In this document: piece by piece, positions 51,645-61,349 of the stretch
Layout of the letters: the number at the start of each line of letters is the position of its first letter
How positions within the stretch are numbered: position 1 is the stretch's first letter
Source: an uncultured Nocardioides sp.
Lineage (GTDB): Bacteria > Actinomycetota > Actinomycetes > Propionibacteriales > Nocardioidaceae
Reading direction: 5' to 3'
Assembly (NCBI RefSeq): GCF_947488515.1
Contig: NZ_CANKZF010000002.1
Coordinates: 1-64,000 of the forward strand
Length of the DNA stretch: 64,000 nucleotides
Program-made: the position numbers and the translations under genes
The notes under the pieces: generated by a model
The model's database searches: none
Told to the model about the DNA's origin: nothing
Seen by the model: the letters and a program-made list of their open reading frames with translations, nothing else

Positions 51645-53321
51645 ATGACCGAGACCCCTGAGGCACAGCCGACACCCGCCGAGGCAGGGCCCGGTGAGGG
51701 GGCCGCCGAAGCCGAGGCCGCAGCTCCCGCCGGCCCCGTCCCGGACTCGATCCCGGCACCGGCCTCGGACCCCATCTCGGAGGCCGTCGCACCCGGCTAC
51801 CGCTTCGAGGGCGACGCGCTCGAGCTCGGTGGGCTGATGCTGAACGCCGACGACCTCAGCGACGTACGCATCCGCATCCCGCTGGGGATGCTCAACCGCC
51901 ACGGCCTCGTCGCGGGCGCCACCGGCACGGGCAAGACGAAGACCCTGCAGCTGCTCGCCGAGCAGCTCAGCGCGAACGGCGTGCCCGTCTTCGCCGCCGA
52001 CATCAAGGGCGACCTGTCCGGCATCAGCGTGCCGGGGGAGCCGAGCGACAAGCTGTCCGCGCGCACCGCCAGCGTCGGCCAGGACTGGACGGCGACCGGC
52101 TTCCCGACGGAGTTCTACGCGATCGGCGGCCAGGGCGTCGGCGTACCGGTCCGCGTGACGATGAGCGCGTTCGGCCCGACCCTCCTCGCGAAGGTGCTCG
52201 GCCTGAACGAGACGCAGGAGTCCTCGCTGGGCCTGGTCTTCTACTACTGCGACAAGCAGGGGCTGCCGCTGCTCGACCTCGCCGACCTGCGCGCGGTCCT
52301 GCAGTACCTCACCGGCGACGCGGCCGGGAAGGCCGAGCTGAAGACGATCGGCGGCCTCTCGCCCCAGACCGCCGGCGTGATCCTGCGCGAGCTGGTCGCC
52401 TTCGAGGCCCAGGGCGCCGACGTGTTCTTCGGCGAGCCGGAGTTCGAGACCAAGGAGTTCCTGCGCACCGCCGAGGACGGACGCGGCATCGTCAGCCTGC
52501 TCGAGCTGCCCAACCTCCAGGACCGGCCCGCACTCTTCTCGACGTTCCTGATGTGGCTGCTCGCCGACCTCTTCCACGACCTCCCGGAGGAGGGGGACCT
52601 CGACAAGCCGAAGCTGGTCTTCTTCTTCGACGAGGCGCACCTGCTCTTCAACGACGCCTCCGACGCCTTCCTCGACCAGATCGCCCAGACCGTGCGGCTG
52701 ATCCGGTCCAAGGGCGTGGGCGTCTTCTTCGTGACGCAGTCGCCCACCGACGTCCCCGACGACGTGCTCGGCCAGCTCGGCTCGCGGATCCAGCACCAGC
52801 TCCGCGCCCACACCCCCAACGACGCCAAGGCCCTGAAGGCGACCGTCAACACCTACCCCAACAGCGCCTACGACGACCTCGGCGCGGTCATCACGTCGCT
52901 CGGGATCGGCGAGGCGGTGGTGACGGTGATGAACGAGCGCGGTGCGCCCACGCCCGTCGCCTGGACCCGGCTGCGGGCCCCCGAGTCGCTGATGGACCCC
53001 GCGCCCACCCCCGAGATGGAGGCGGCGGTCAAGGCCTCGCCGCTCACCGCGAAGTACGCCGAGGCGATCGACCGCGAGTCCGCCCGCGAGCTGCTCGCCA
53101 AGAAGCTCGAGGAGGGTGCCCGCAAGGCCGCGGAGGACGCCCGCGTCAAGGAGATGGCGCGCGAGCAGAAGAACGAGCGCGTGACCAAGAAGGCCGAGCG
53201 GGCGCCGAAGGAGGAGGACGGCATGATGGAGAGCGTCGTGAAGTCACGCGCGTTCAAGGACTTCATGAGCACCGCCGCCCGCGAGATCGCCCGCGGGATG
53301 TTCAAGAGCGGTCGGCGGTAG
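51645..53321 (+). CDS. HerA/DUF853-type P-loop ATPase
   Basis: A 558-residue ATPase. After a proline/alanine-rich tail (about 1-45) lies a HerA/VirB4-type domain: Walker A GATGTGKTKT near residue 94, DIKGDLSGI, and Walker B KLVFFFDEAHLLF near 325, followed by FFVTQSPTDVPDDVLGQLGSRIQHQLR. Charged coiled-coil tail (about 465-540). The family (DUF853) is widespread and of unclear function, possibly DNA or protein translocation. ATG at 51645. Ends in a palindromic terminator. Confidence 0.88.
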   Translation: MTETPEAQPTPAEAGPGEGAAEAEAAAPAGPVPDSIPAPASDPISEAVAPGYRFEGDALELGGLMLNADDLSDVRIRIPLGMLNRHGLVAGATGTGKTKTLQLLAEQLSANGVPVFAADIKGDLSGISVPGEPSDKLSARTASVGQDWTATGFPTEFYAIGGQGVGVPVRVTMSAFGPTLLAKVLGLNETQESSLGLVFYYCDKQGLPLLDLADLRAVLQYLTGDAAGKAELKTIGGLSPQTAGVILRELVAFEAQGADVFFGEPEFETKEFLRTAEDGRGIVSLLELPNLQDRPALFSTFLMWLLADLFHDLPEEGDLDKPKLVFFFDEAHLLFNDASDAFLDQIAQTVRLIRSKGVGVFFVTQSPTDVPDDVLGQLGSRIQHQLRAHTPNDAKALKATVNTYPNSAYDDLGAVITSLGIGEAVVTVMNERGAPTPVAWTRLRAPESLMDPAPTPEMEAAVKASPLTAKYAEAIDRESARELLAKKLEEGARKAAEDARVKEMAREQKNERVTKKAERAPKEEDGMMESVVKSRAFKDFMSTAAREIARGMFKSGRR

Positions 53322-53336
53322 GTCTGCTCTCGCCGG

Positions 53337-53358
53337 AGTCACCGGATATCCGGTGACT
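53337..53358. terminator. Perfect 22-bp palindrome after the HerA-like gene
   Basis: AGTCACCGG-ATAT-CCGGTGACT is a perfect dyad, beginning 16 bases past the stop and followed by TTCCC. It can terminate transcripts in both directions. Confidence 0.65.
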
Positions 53359-53443
53359 TTCCCACTTGTGGGCCGAGATCTGGGTCGACAAGCAGGAAGC
53401 TCGGGTGCACAGATCGCCCGCGACCGGCGCACGTCGTGCGACC

Positions 53444-53497
53444 GGGCGGTGCGCCAGCCACGTTCCGACGGTTGGAAAGGTGGCTCACGCACCGCCC
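53444..53497. repeat. 54-bp palindromic element, fourth copy
   Basis: Same length and arms as the three copies in 24-251: starts GGGCGGTGC, ends CACCGCCC, with internal AGCCAC/GTGGCT. It lies between the convergent HerA-like and eccC genes, ten bases from the eccC stop, the same context as the first cluster (just past a stop codon). Confidence 0.85.
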
Positions 53498-53506
53498 GCG
53501 ACCGGC

Positions 53507-56500
53507 TCACATGGTCGGGTCGAGCCAGGCCAGCTGCGCGGTCTGGGTGCCGCCGTCGCGGGTGACGACGCGGGCGCGGCCCTCCGGGGCGGGCTGCGGA
53601 CGCAGGTTGCCGATCAGGACGCCCTCGTCGCGGGGACCCGACAGCATCACGCCGGGCATCGCGAGGTCGCGCAACGACTGGATGACCGGTTCGTAGAGCG
53701 CGCGTGACGCACCGCCCGTACGACGCGCCACGACGACGTGCAGTCCGACGTCGCGTGCCTGCGCCATCAGCGGCTGGAGCGCCGAGACGGGTGAGGACTG
53801 CGCGGTCGCCACGAGGTCGTAGTCGTCGACGACCACGAACACCTCGGCGCCCGTCCACCACGACCGGCTGCGCAGCTGGTCGGGCGTGACGTCGGGGCCG
53901 GGGATGCGGCCCTCGAGGTAGCTCGCGATGTCCTTCAGCGTCGGCGTCGCCTGGGTCGCCGAGGTCAGGTAGTTGAGGAGGTACTCGTCGGGCACCTCGC
54001 CGAGCATCGAGCGCCGGTAGTCGACGAGGACGATCTGCGCCTCCTTGGGCGTGCGGGTGCGCATGATCTCGTGGACGTACGCCCGCAGCAGCGCGCTCTT
54101 GCCCGACTGGCCGTCGCCGAAGATCAGCATGTGCGGCTCGGCGTCGACGTCGAGGCCGACCGGTGCGAGCTCCTTCTCGTTGATGCCGAGCAGGATCTGC
54201 TTCGGTGGCAGCTGCCGGCGCACGGCGTCCTCGCGGACCGCCTCGAGGGTGACCTTGTCGGGCAGCAGGCGCAGCTTGGGACCCTGCGGGCCCTTCCACG
54301 CAGCGGCCATCCGGTCGATGAGGTGGTCGACGCCGTCACCGAGGGTGTCGGCGCTGCCGTCGCCGTCGATGCGCGGCAGCGCGCCGAGGAAGTGCAGCTT
54401 GGACGGCACGAGACCGCGGCCGGGGCGGCCGACCGGGACGAGCGCGGCGACCTTGCGGTCGACCTCGGAGTCGAGCGGGTCACCGAGCCGGAGCTCGAGC
54501 TTGGAGCCGAAGACGTCGCGCATCGCGGCGCGGTAGTCGGCCCACCGGGTCGAGGCGGTGACGATGTGGAGGCCGAAGGTCAGGCCGCGCGCGGCGAGCT
54601 GCTGGATCTCCATCTCGAGGTCGTCGAACTCGGCGCGCAGCGTGCTCCAGCCGTCGATGACGAGGAAGACGTCGCCCCACCCGTCGTCGACGCGGCCCTG
54701 CGTACGACGCAGGCGGTAGGTCTCGATCGAGTCGATGCCGTTCTCGCGGAAGTAGGCCTCGCGCCGGTCGACGATGCCCTCGACCTCGGCCATGACACGA
54801 CGTACGACGTCGGGCTCCGAGCGGGTCGCGACACCACTGACGTGGGGGAGGCGGGCCAGCGGCGCGAACGTGCCGCCGCCGAAGTCGAGCACGAAGAACT
54901 GCGACTCCGTAGGCGTCGTCACCAGCGCCATGCTCGTGACGATGCTGCGCAGCATCGTGCTCTTGCCCGAGCGCGGTCCGCCGACGACGGCGACGTGGCC
55001 GGCCGCGCCGGTGAGGTTGAGAGTCATCGTGTCGCGGCGCTGCTCGCGCGGCCGGTCGACGGTGCCGAGCGGGATGACCAGGCCCGGCACGTTGCGCCAC
55101 TGTGGCGACGTCAGGCCGAGGTCGGGGCTCTCGACGAGGTCGGGCATGAGCTCGTCGAGCGTGTCGGGCACGTCGAGGGGCGGCAGCCAGACCTGGTGCG
55201 CCTCGGGCCCCTTGCCGACCATGCGCGTGACCGCGATGTCGAGCAGGGAGGGCTGCTCGCCCTGGTGGGGCTGCGGCGTCGCGACCTCGGTGACCTCCTC
55301 GGTCGGCTCGAGGGCCTGCACCTCGGAGATCGTGAAGGGCAGGATGCCGCGGATCGCGCCGCCCTCGTCGCGGGTGACGCGGGTGCGGCTCGACGGCGGC
55401 CCCGAGACGTACGCCGCCTTGAAGCGCAGCAGCGTGGACTGGTCGGGCTTGAGGTAGCCCAGGCCGGGGACGGCGGGCAGCTCGTAGGCGTCCGGCACGC
55501 CGAGGACGGCCCGGGACTCGCCGGCCGAGAAGGTGCGGAGGCCGACGCGGTACGACAGGTGGGACTCGAGGCCGCGCAGCCGGCCCTCCTCGAGCCGCTG
55601 CGACGCGAGCAGCAGGTGCAGGCCGAGCGAGCGGCCGAGGCGACCGATGGCGACGAAGAGGTCGATGAACTCCGGCTTGGCCGAGAGCATCTCGGAGAAC
55701 TCGTCGACGACGATGAACAGGGACGGCATCGGCTCGAGCGGCTCGCCGTTGGCGCGGGCCTTCTCGTAGTCGCGCACCGACGCGTAGTTGCCGGCGTCGC
55801 GGAGCAGCTCCTGGCGCCGGGTCATCTCGCCGGAGAGCGCGTCCTGCATCCGGTCGACGAGGGTGAGCTCGTTGGCGAGGTTGGTGATGACGGCCGAGAC
55901 GTGCGGCATGTCGGCCATGCCGGCGAACGTCGCACCACCCTTGAAGTCGACGAGCACGAGGTTGAGCTGCTCGGACGAGTGCGTCATGACCAGGCCGAGG
56001 ACCAGCGTGCGGAGGAACTCCGACTTTCCGGAGCCGGTCGCGCCGATCACGAGGCCGTGGGGGCCCATGCCCTGCTGGGCGGACTCCTTGATGTCGAGGT
56101 GGATCAGGCCACCGGAGTCGCCGATGCCGATCGGCACCCGCAGCCGGTCGCGCGCGGGGCGCGGCCGCCAGGCGGTCGTCGGGTCGTAGCTGAAGATGTC
56201 GCCGAGGCCGAGCAGGTCCATGTGGTCGGGGGTCGTCGAGGTGATGTCGACGGCGCCGCCGGCCGAGGACGACTCGGCGCTGGCGGTCTTGAGCGGCGCG
56301 ATGCGCCGGGCGAACGCCTCGGCCGTGGCGATGTCGCACTGGTCGGCGAGCGCGCGGATCGGCTCGCCGCGCATCCGCAGGGCGCTCACCGGGCGCTTGC
56401 CGAGCTCGTCGGGGGCGTCGGCGAACTCCAGGCGCAGGCGGGTGGAGTCCTCGAGCTCGTCCCACCGGCTCGGCAGGTCGAGCAGCGTGACGCCGTGCAG

Positions 56501-57502
56501 GCCGTCGGGCGGGACGATGTGGTTGCCGGGCGGCAGGTGGCCGCCGTCGATGACCAGCAGGATGTGCGGCGTGGCGGCGCGTTCGTCGGCGCCGAAGCGG
56601 GGCCGGTCGCTCAGGTCTGGCGGGAGCAGGCTGCCGAGGTCGTCGAGGGAGGTCGAGACCAGGCGCATCGGCCCGACCGCGTCGGCCTCGCGGGTGCTCT
56701 GCGCGTGCGGCAGCCACTTCACCCAGTCCCAGTGGGTGAGGTTCTGCTCGGAGCTGAGCACCGCGACGACGAGCTGGTCGGGGTTCTGGAACGCCGTCGC
56801 GGAGCAGATCATCGCGCGCGCCGTCGAGCGGACCTCCTCGGCGTCGCCGCAGAGCTCGATGCGGTCGAAGGCACGCAGGTCGATCGACGCCGGCAGGTTG
56901 GGTTGCAGGCGGTGCACGACGAGGAGCCGGTGCAGGGCGGACGCGGCGGCCGGGTCGACCTGGTCCACCGGCGCGCTCTCCGGTGGCACCAGCTCCAGCG
57001 ACAGCGGCTGCGAGCACAGGCCGTAGCGCACGTGCAGGAAGTTGTCGTCGGTCGCGGTGTGCTCCCACAGCCGGGTGCGGTCCTCGGCCAGCGAGGGCAG
57101 CGCGGCGGGCTCGGGGTGGTGCCAGTTGAGCGCCCGCCGCTGCTGGTCGGCGGCCTCGCGCGCGACCTTGCGGATGTTGCTGAGGTAGCGCAGGTACTCG
57201 GTGCGCGATCCGGTGACCTGCTGCGCACGCTGCTTACGCTGCCGGTCGATCTGGACGATGATGAAGCCGAGCGTGGCGAACAGGAACATGCCGGCCGCGA
57301 GGAAGCTGCGGCTCTTGTTGGCGCCGCCCATCGTCGCGACGAGCACGATGGAGCCGAGGCTGCCGAGCATCGGGATGGCGTTCATCAGCACGCCGCCGGC
57401 GCCCTCGCCCTCCTGCAGCTCGGGCGGCGGCTGCAGCACGATCTGTCCACCCGGCATCTCCGGCTCGTCGAGCCGCTGACCGCCCCGCAGTGTCGTGCTC
57501 AA
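53507..57502 (-). CDS. eccC: Type VII secretion ATPase EccC
   Basis: A 1331-residue FtsK/SpoIIIE-type ATPase that drives ESX secretion. Two transmembrane helices near the N-terminus (about 40-85), then three ATPase domains: Walker A GATGSGKSE near 486, GGPRSGKST near 839 and GDGQSGKSA near 1127; Walker B of the first is LFIVVDEFSEM. The start is TTG at 57502, giving the usual EccC beginning LSTTLRGGQRLDEP and a GGGGGA site upstream; no ATG suits. C-terminal end touches the 54-bp element. Fused EccCa+EccCb form. Divergent from eccD. Confidence 0.93.
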   Translation of the reverse strand: MSTTLRGGQRLDEPEMPGGQIVLQPPPELQEGEGAGGVLMNAIPMLGSLGSIVLVATMGGANKSRSFLAAGMFLFATLGFIIVQIDRQRKQRAQQVTGSRTEYLRYLSNIRKVAREAADQQRRALNWHHPEPAALPSLAEDRTRLWEHTATDDNFLHVRYGLCSQPLSLELVPPESAPVDQVDPAAASALHRLLVVHRLQPNLPASIDLRAFDRIELCGDAEEVRSTARAMICSATAFQNPDQLVVAVLSSEQNLTHWDWVKWLPHAQSTREADAVGPMRLVSTSLDDLGSLLPPDLSDRPRFGADERAATPHILLVIDGGHLPPGNHIVPPDGLHGVTLLDLPSRWDELEDSTRLRLEFADAPDELGKRPVSALRMRGEPIRALADQCDIATAEAFARRIAPLKTASAESSSAGGAVDITSTTPDHMDLLGLGDIFSYDPTTAWRPRPARDRLRVPIGIGDSGGLIHLDIKESAQQGMGPHGLVIGATGSGKSEFLRTLVLGLVMTHSSEQLNLVLVDFKGGATFAGMADMPHVSAVITNLANELTLVDRMQDALSGEMTRRQELLRDAGNYASVRDYEKARANGEPLEPMPSLFIVVDEFSEMLSAKPEFIDLFVAIGRLGRSLGLHLLLASQRLEEGRLRGLESHLSYRVGLRTFSAGESRAVLGVPDAYELPAVPGLGYLKPDQSTLLRFKAAYVSGPPSSRTRVTRDEGGAIRGILPFTISEVQALEPTEEVTEVATPQPHQGEQPSLLDIAVTRMVGKGPEAHQVWLPPLDVPDTLDELMPDLVESPDLGLTSPQWRNVPGLVIPLGTVDRPREQRRDTMTLNLTGAAGHVAVVGGPRSGKSTMLRSIVTSMALVTTPTESQFFVLDFGGGTFAPLARLPHVSGVATRSEPDVVRRVMAEVEGIVDRREAYFRENGIDSIETYRLRRTQGRVDDGWGDVFLVIDGWSTLRAEFDDLEMEIQQLAARGLTFGLHIVTASTRWADYRAAMRDVFGSKLELRLGDPLDSEVDRKVAALVPVGRPGRGLVPSKLHFLGALPRIDGDGSADTLGDGVDHLIDRMAAAWKGPQGPKLRLLPDKVTLEAVREDAVRRQLPPKQILLGINEKELAPVGLDVDAEPHMLIFGDGQSGKSALLRAYVHEIMRTRTPKEAQIVLVDYRRSMLGEVPDEYLLNYLTSATQATPTLKDIASYLEGRIPGPDVTPDQLRSRSWWTGAEVFVVVDDYDLVATAQSSPVSALQPLMAQARDVGLHVVVARRTGGASRALYEPVIQSLRDLAMPGVMLSGPRDEGVLIGNLRPQPAPEGRARVVTRDGGTQTAQLAWLDPTM

Positions 57503-57626
57503 CGCGTCCCCCAGTGCCGTGCCCGATGAAGTCGCGACGATGATAGGTGCTGCCCCGCCGACCGCACCTGCGACTACTCTCCAGCGGGGTGGTGCTCGTA
57601 CCGTGGGCAACGCAGAGGGGGAATCC

Positions 57627-58994
57627 GTGTCGGACGTCGCGATGTCCAGCAGTGCTCGCGCGACCATCGCGCTGAGCATCCACGGCCCGGCCGGGGTGCT
57701 CGACCTCGTCGTGCCCTCCGGCGCGACCGCCGTCGACGTCGCGCGGGAGTACGCCAAGCAGGCCGACGTACCCGGCATCCCGCTGCTGCAGACCGCCCTC
57801 GGCGAGCGGCTCAACGCCGCCGTACCGCTGGGCGAGGCGGGCATCCAGCCCGGTGACGTGCTCGTCGCGACGACCGGCGTGCACCGGCCGCGCCGGGTGA
57901 CCCTCCTCCAGGCCGCCAAGAACGCCCCGGAGAGCCCCGCGCTCGCCGCGATGATCGCCTGGGTCGCGGCGCTGGTCGCCGCGCTCGCCGCCTGGTACGC
58001 CGGTCGCGCGGGCGACGACGTCGTGCGCACCGTCGCCGTCGGTGTGCTGCTCGCCTGCTCGATCGCCGGAGTGCTGCCGGTCGGTCGCCACGCCCGACAG
58101 CGGACGGCCGCCGCACCGGCGTTCGCTGCCGCCGCGGCGTTCGCTGCGCTCCACGAGCCGGGCATCCACCTGCTCCCGGCCGTCCTCGGAGCCGCCGGCA
58201 TCTCGGCGGCCGTCGTCGCCGGCATCGGCCGCGCCCTGTCGGTCCACGACGACGAGGTGAGCACCGTGTGGATCGTCAGCGGCCTCACTGTCTTCGCCTG
58301 TTGTGCCGTCCCGGCGATGCTCGGCTGGGACGCCCGGGTCGCCTGGACGCTGCTGCTCTTCCTCTCGATGATGGCGGCGCGCTTCGCCCCCTCCCTTGCC
58401 GTCGACGTGCCCGACGAGGCGCTGCTCGACCTCGACCGGCTGGCCGTCACCGCATGGTCGGCCCGCGACAGCCAGCGCGGGGGTCGCCGCGGCCGCATCG
58501 TGGTCGCCGGCGACGCCATGGAGCGCCTGGTGCACCGGGCCTCGCGCATCGTCACCGGCGCCGCGGCCGCGATCATGGTGACGATGCTGGTCGCCAGCCC
58601 GCTGCTGCTGCACACGGCGACCATCGACCTCGACCGCATCGGCGCCCGCTGCCTGGTCTTCTTCGCGGGCTGCTCGCTGCTCCTCGCCGCCCGGTCCTAC
58701 CGCCACGCGGCCGCACGGATCCTGCTGCGCCTGGCCGGCCTCGGCGCGCTCGTGGTGCTGGGCGTGCACCTCGCCGCGGGGCCCGGCGCGATCCACGTCG
58801 ACGTGTTCTTCTACGTCACCGTCGGGCTGGGAGTGATCGCCATCGCCGCGGCCGTCGCCGTCGGCCGCGGCTGGCGGTCGGTGTGGTGGTCGCGCCGCGC
58901 CGAGGTCGCCGAGTCGTTGTGCGGCAGCTTCGCCTTCGCGTCGGCCGTGGTCGCGGCCGGGGTCTTCCGTCGCCTGTGGGAGATGACCTCCTGA
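57627..58994 (+). CDS. EccD-like type VII channel protein, first copy
   Basis: A 455-residue membrane protein: an N-terminal ubiquitin-like domain (about 8-90, ATIALSIHGPAGVLDLVVPSG) and about ten hydrophobic helices (about 100-455), the plan of EccD, the main ring of the ESX membrane channel. GTG start at 57627 with AGAGGGGGA upstream. Divergent from eccC, separated by 124 bp with the shared promoters. It is a different sequence from the EccD at 59964, so the locus has two paralogues. Confidence 0.78.
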   Translation: MSDVAMSSSARATIALSIHGPAGVLDLVVPSGATAVDVAREYAKQADVPGIPLLQTALGERLNAAVPLGEAGIQPGDVLVATTGVHRPRRVTLLQAAKNAPESPALAAMIAWVAALVAALAAWYAGRAGDDVVRTVAVGVLLACSIAGVLPVGRHARQRTAAAPAFAAAAAFAALHEPGIHLLPAVLGAAGISAAVVAGIGRALSVHDDEVSTVWIVSGLTVFACCAVPAMLGWDARVAWTLLLFLSMMAARFAPSLAVDVPDEALLDLDRLAVTAWSARDSQRGGRRGRIVVAGDAMERLVHRASRIVTGAAAAIMVTMLVASPLLLHTATIDLDRIGARCLVFFAGCSLLLAARSYRHAAARILLRLAGLGALVVLGVHLAAGPGAIHVDVFFYVTVGLGVIAIAAAVAVGRGWRSVWWSRRAEVAESLCGSFAFASAVVAAGVFRRLWEMTS

Positions 58995-59000
58995 TCGACG

Positions 59001-59037
59001 TGGATCCACCGTTCGACGCCGTCGCTCGGTGGATTCA
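59001..59037. terminator. Hairpin between the first eccD and the esx pair
   Basis: TGGATCCACCG and CGGTGGATTCA pair over 11 bases with one G-U, starting seven bases past the eccD stop. It probably separates that transcript from the esx operon, whose own promoter would lie in 59038-59160. Confidence 0.6.
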
Positions 59038-59176
59038 TGTTTAGGCCCAAAGCGGTCGGGTAGATGCACGTCAGCGCGGGGGGCCGGGACGTCTCCCCGA
59101 GCACCGGATCACCAGTCCAGTGAGTCACCAACACACAACACTCGGTCGGTTCGACCGCCGAGGGAGAAGGATCGAC

Positions 59177-59488
59177 ATGAGCGAGATGTACGGCCAGACA
59201 GAGAAGGCCCTCTCCAAGGGCGCCGACTTCGTCGACCAGGCCCGCGGCGACGTCAAGAACAAGTGTGGCGTCCTCTCCGGCAACATCCAGACGATGATGG
59301 GTGGATGGGGCGGCCAGGGTGCCACCGCGTTCAACAACCTCATGATCGCCTGGGACCAGAAGCAGGAGACCATCCTCAAGGCCCTCGACCAGCTCTCGGC
59401 CTCCATGAAGGAGACGGAGCGCGACAACGTCTCGACCGACGAGTCGCAGTCCGCCAACCACGCCAACCTCCAGGGCCGTCTCGGCTGA
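59177..59488 (+). CDS. WXG100-family secreted protein (EsxA/EsxB-like)
   Basis: A 103-residue helical hairpin secreted by the ESX machine. The turn carries WGG (MMGGWGGQGATAF, W near residue 44). No C-terminal YxxxD signal. ATG at 59177 with AGAAGGA upstream. Followed 36 bp later by the second WXG100 gene; the two products likely form the usual heterodimer. Its leader (58995-59176) holds a hairpin and the probable operon promoter. Confidence 0.9.
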   Translation: MSEMYGQTEKALSKGADFVDQARGDVKNKCGVLSGNIQTMMGGWGGQGATAFNNLMIAWDQKQETILKALDQLSASMKETERDNVSTDESQSANHANLQGRLG

Positions 59489-59524
59489 CGCCGGCACCCG
59501 ACTTCTGAGAACTAGGAGATCGAC

Positions 59525-59815
59525 ATGACTTTCGACGGAATCAAGGTCCAGCACGGCACGCTCGACGCCGGTGCAGCCGACGTGATGAAGGCGGCCAAGG
59601 ACATCGAGGCGCGCCTCGACCAGCTCGAGAACGAGCTCAACCCCCTCAAGGCGGACTGGAACGGTAACGCCAAGATGGCCTACGACCAGGCCAAGGCCAA
59701 GTGGGACCAGGCGATGTCGGAGATGACCCTCCTGCTCCAGCAGGCCAGCCAGGGCGTCGACTCGTCCAACGCCGAGTACAAGGCGGCCGACGCCCGGGGC
59801 GCCAACCGCTTCTGA
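59525..59815 (+). CDS. WXG100-family secreted protein with C-terminal YxxxD signal
   Basis: A 96-residue WXG100 protein: WNG turn (LKADWNGNAKMAY) between two helices, and a C-terminal YKAAD that matches the YxxxD/E export signal read by EccC. ATG at 59525 after AGGAG. This is the partner carrying the targeting signal (EsxB-like); the neighbour at 59177 is its probable dimer partner. Followed by a strong terminator. Confidence 0.92.
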   Translation: MTFDGIKVQHGTLDAGAADVMKAAKDIEARLDQLENELNPLKADWNGNAKMAYDQAKAKWDQAMSEMTLLLQQASQGVDSSNAEYKAADARGANRF

Positions 59816-59830
59816 GCACCGCACACCGTC

Positions 59831-59876
59831 CGAGGCCGGTCGTCCCTCCGGGGACGTCCGGCCTCGTGGCATTTTT
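59831..59876 (+). terminator. Rho-independent terminator after the esx pair
   Basis: CGAGGCCGG/CCGGCCTCG with inner CGTCCC/GGGACG form a long stem around TCCG, followed by ATTTTT. This is the clearest intrinsic terminator in the window. It should give a separate, abundant esx transcript ahead of eccD-eccB-mycP. Confidence 0.93.
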
Positions 59877-59963
59877 GCGAGCCGCCTTCGCCTAGGCTGC
59901 TCCCCGTTCAGTGCCCAGGCCCTCGGCCGACGCAGCTGCAAGGACAATCAGGGGGAAACACCA

Positions 59964-61346
59964 ATGAGTCAGGGGTCCTCGGTCGCCTCAGGCCTGGTCC
60001 GGGTGACCATCGCCTCGGGATCGCGACGGGTCGATCTCGTGCTGCCGGGCTCGATCCCGGTCGCCGAGCTCGTGCCGGAGCTCGCCCGCTCGGTCGGCCT
60101 GCTCGACGCCTCGACCGTCTATGGCGGCTACCGTCTGGTGACCCAGGAGGGCCGGATCCTGGTCAACAACGCCGGCCTGACGATGCAGGGCATCGAGGAC
60201 GGCGGCCTCCTGACCGTCTCCGCCGGCGTCGACGACAAGGCGCCGCGCGTCTACGACGACGTCGTCGAGGCGATGGCCGACGTCGTCGAGAACGAGCTCA
60301 AGCCGTGGGAGCCGGCGGCAGGTCGGCGTACGGCGCTGGGCGCGGGCAGCATCCTGCTCGGCCTCGGCGCGCTGGCCCTCCTCCTGCTGGGCGAGAGCGT
60401 GCTGGGCGGCGTCGCCGCAGCCGTGATCGCAGGACTCCTCGTCGTCGGCGGCATCGTGCTCACGCGCGCCCAGGGCGAGCCCGAGGCCGGGGTCGTCGTC
60501 TCGCTGCTCGCCGCCGTCTACGCCGCGGTCGCCGGGCTCCTGCTCGCACCCGGTGACCTGCCCGCCTGGAGCTGGCCGCTGGACGACGCGTTCTTCTCCG
60601 ACGCACTCCTCTTCGCCGGGCTCGGCGTCCTCGCCGTCGGGCTGGTCGCCGTGGTCGGCCTCCAGGACGGCCGCGCGCTCGTGATCCCGGCCGTCGTGGT
60701 CGGTGCGGTGGTCGTAGCGGGCTCGATGCTCATCCGAGTGTTCTCGCTCGAGCCGTCCACCGTCTTCGTCGTCCTGCTCACCCTCGTCGTCCTCGCCGGC
60801 AGCATCTTCCCGTGGCTCGCCCTCGGGGTGACCGGCACGAGCGTCGACCAGCTCTACTCGCTCCACGACATCACCGCCGACCCCGACGAGATCGACCCGG
60901 ACGAGGTCGCCGACGACGCCCGCGTCGGCCACGAGATCCTGCTCGCGGTCTCCGCCTCGGTCGGCACCCTCCTCGTCCTGCTCGCCCCGTTCGCCGTCGG
61001 GCGCGGGGTCTACGGCACGATCCTGGCCGCCGTGTGCTGCCTGGCCGTCATGTTCCGCACCCGCCAGTACCGCACCGGCTCGGAGGTGCTCGCCGGCCTC
61101 GTCTCCGGCATCCTCGGCCTGGTCTCGGTGGCCCTGTCGATGCTGCTCATCCACGACGGCTGGCGTGCCGGCGCCGCCATCGGCCTCGCCGGCGTCGGGG
61201 CCGTCCTGCTCGCGCTGACCCTCGTGCCGGCCTCGCCGTCGGTGCGCCGCGGCCGCATGGGCGACGTCGTCGAGACGATGACGCTGCTCGCGCTCCTCCC
61301 GCTGATGGTCCTCGCGGCCGGCTTCGTCTCCGCGGTGGCGGGCTGA
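59964..61346 (+). CDS. eccD: Type VII channel protein EccD, second copy
   Basis: A 460-residue EccD: ubiquitin-like domain (about 10-90, RVTIASGSRRVDLVLPGSIPVAEL cut into RVTIASGSRRVDLVLPG and the adjacent IPVAELVPEL) and about eleven transmembrane helices. PWLALGVTGTSVDQL is a loop typical of the family. ATG at 59964 with AGGGGG upstream. Together with eccB and mycP it forms a close transcript downstream of the esx terminator. This copy is in the canonical operon position; the other lies beside eccC. Confidence 0.9.
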   Translation: MSQGSSVASGLVRVTIASGSRRVDLVLPGSIPVAELVPELARSVGLLDASTVYGGYRLVTQEGRILVNNAGLTMQGIEDGGLLTVSAGVDDKAPRVYDDVVEAMADVVENELKPWEPAAGRRTALGAGSILLGLGALALLLLGESVLGGVAAAVIAGLLVVGGIVLTRAQGEPEAGVVVSLLAAVYAAVAGLLLAPGDLPAWSWPLDDAFFSDALLFAGLGVLAVGLVAVVGLQDGRALVIPAVVVGAVVVAGSMLIRVFSLEPSTVFVVLLTLVVLAGSIFPWLALGVTGTSVDQLYSLHDITADPDEIDPDEVADDARVGHEILLAVSASVGTLLVLLAPFAVGRGVYGTILAAVCCLAVMFRTRQYRTGSEVLAGLVSGILGLVSVALSMLLIHDGWRAGAAIGLAGVGAVLLALTLVPASPSVRRGRMGDVVETMTLLALLPLMVLAAGFVSAVAG

Positions 61347-61349
61347 TCG

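Noticed and set aside
54071..57529. A 1152-codon plus-strand frame opposite eccC
   Set aside because: Antisense shadow of a well supported EccC gene; composition is Arg/Val/Gly-rich without motifs.
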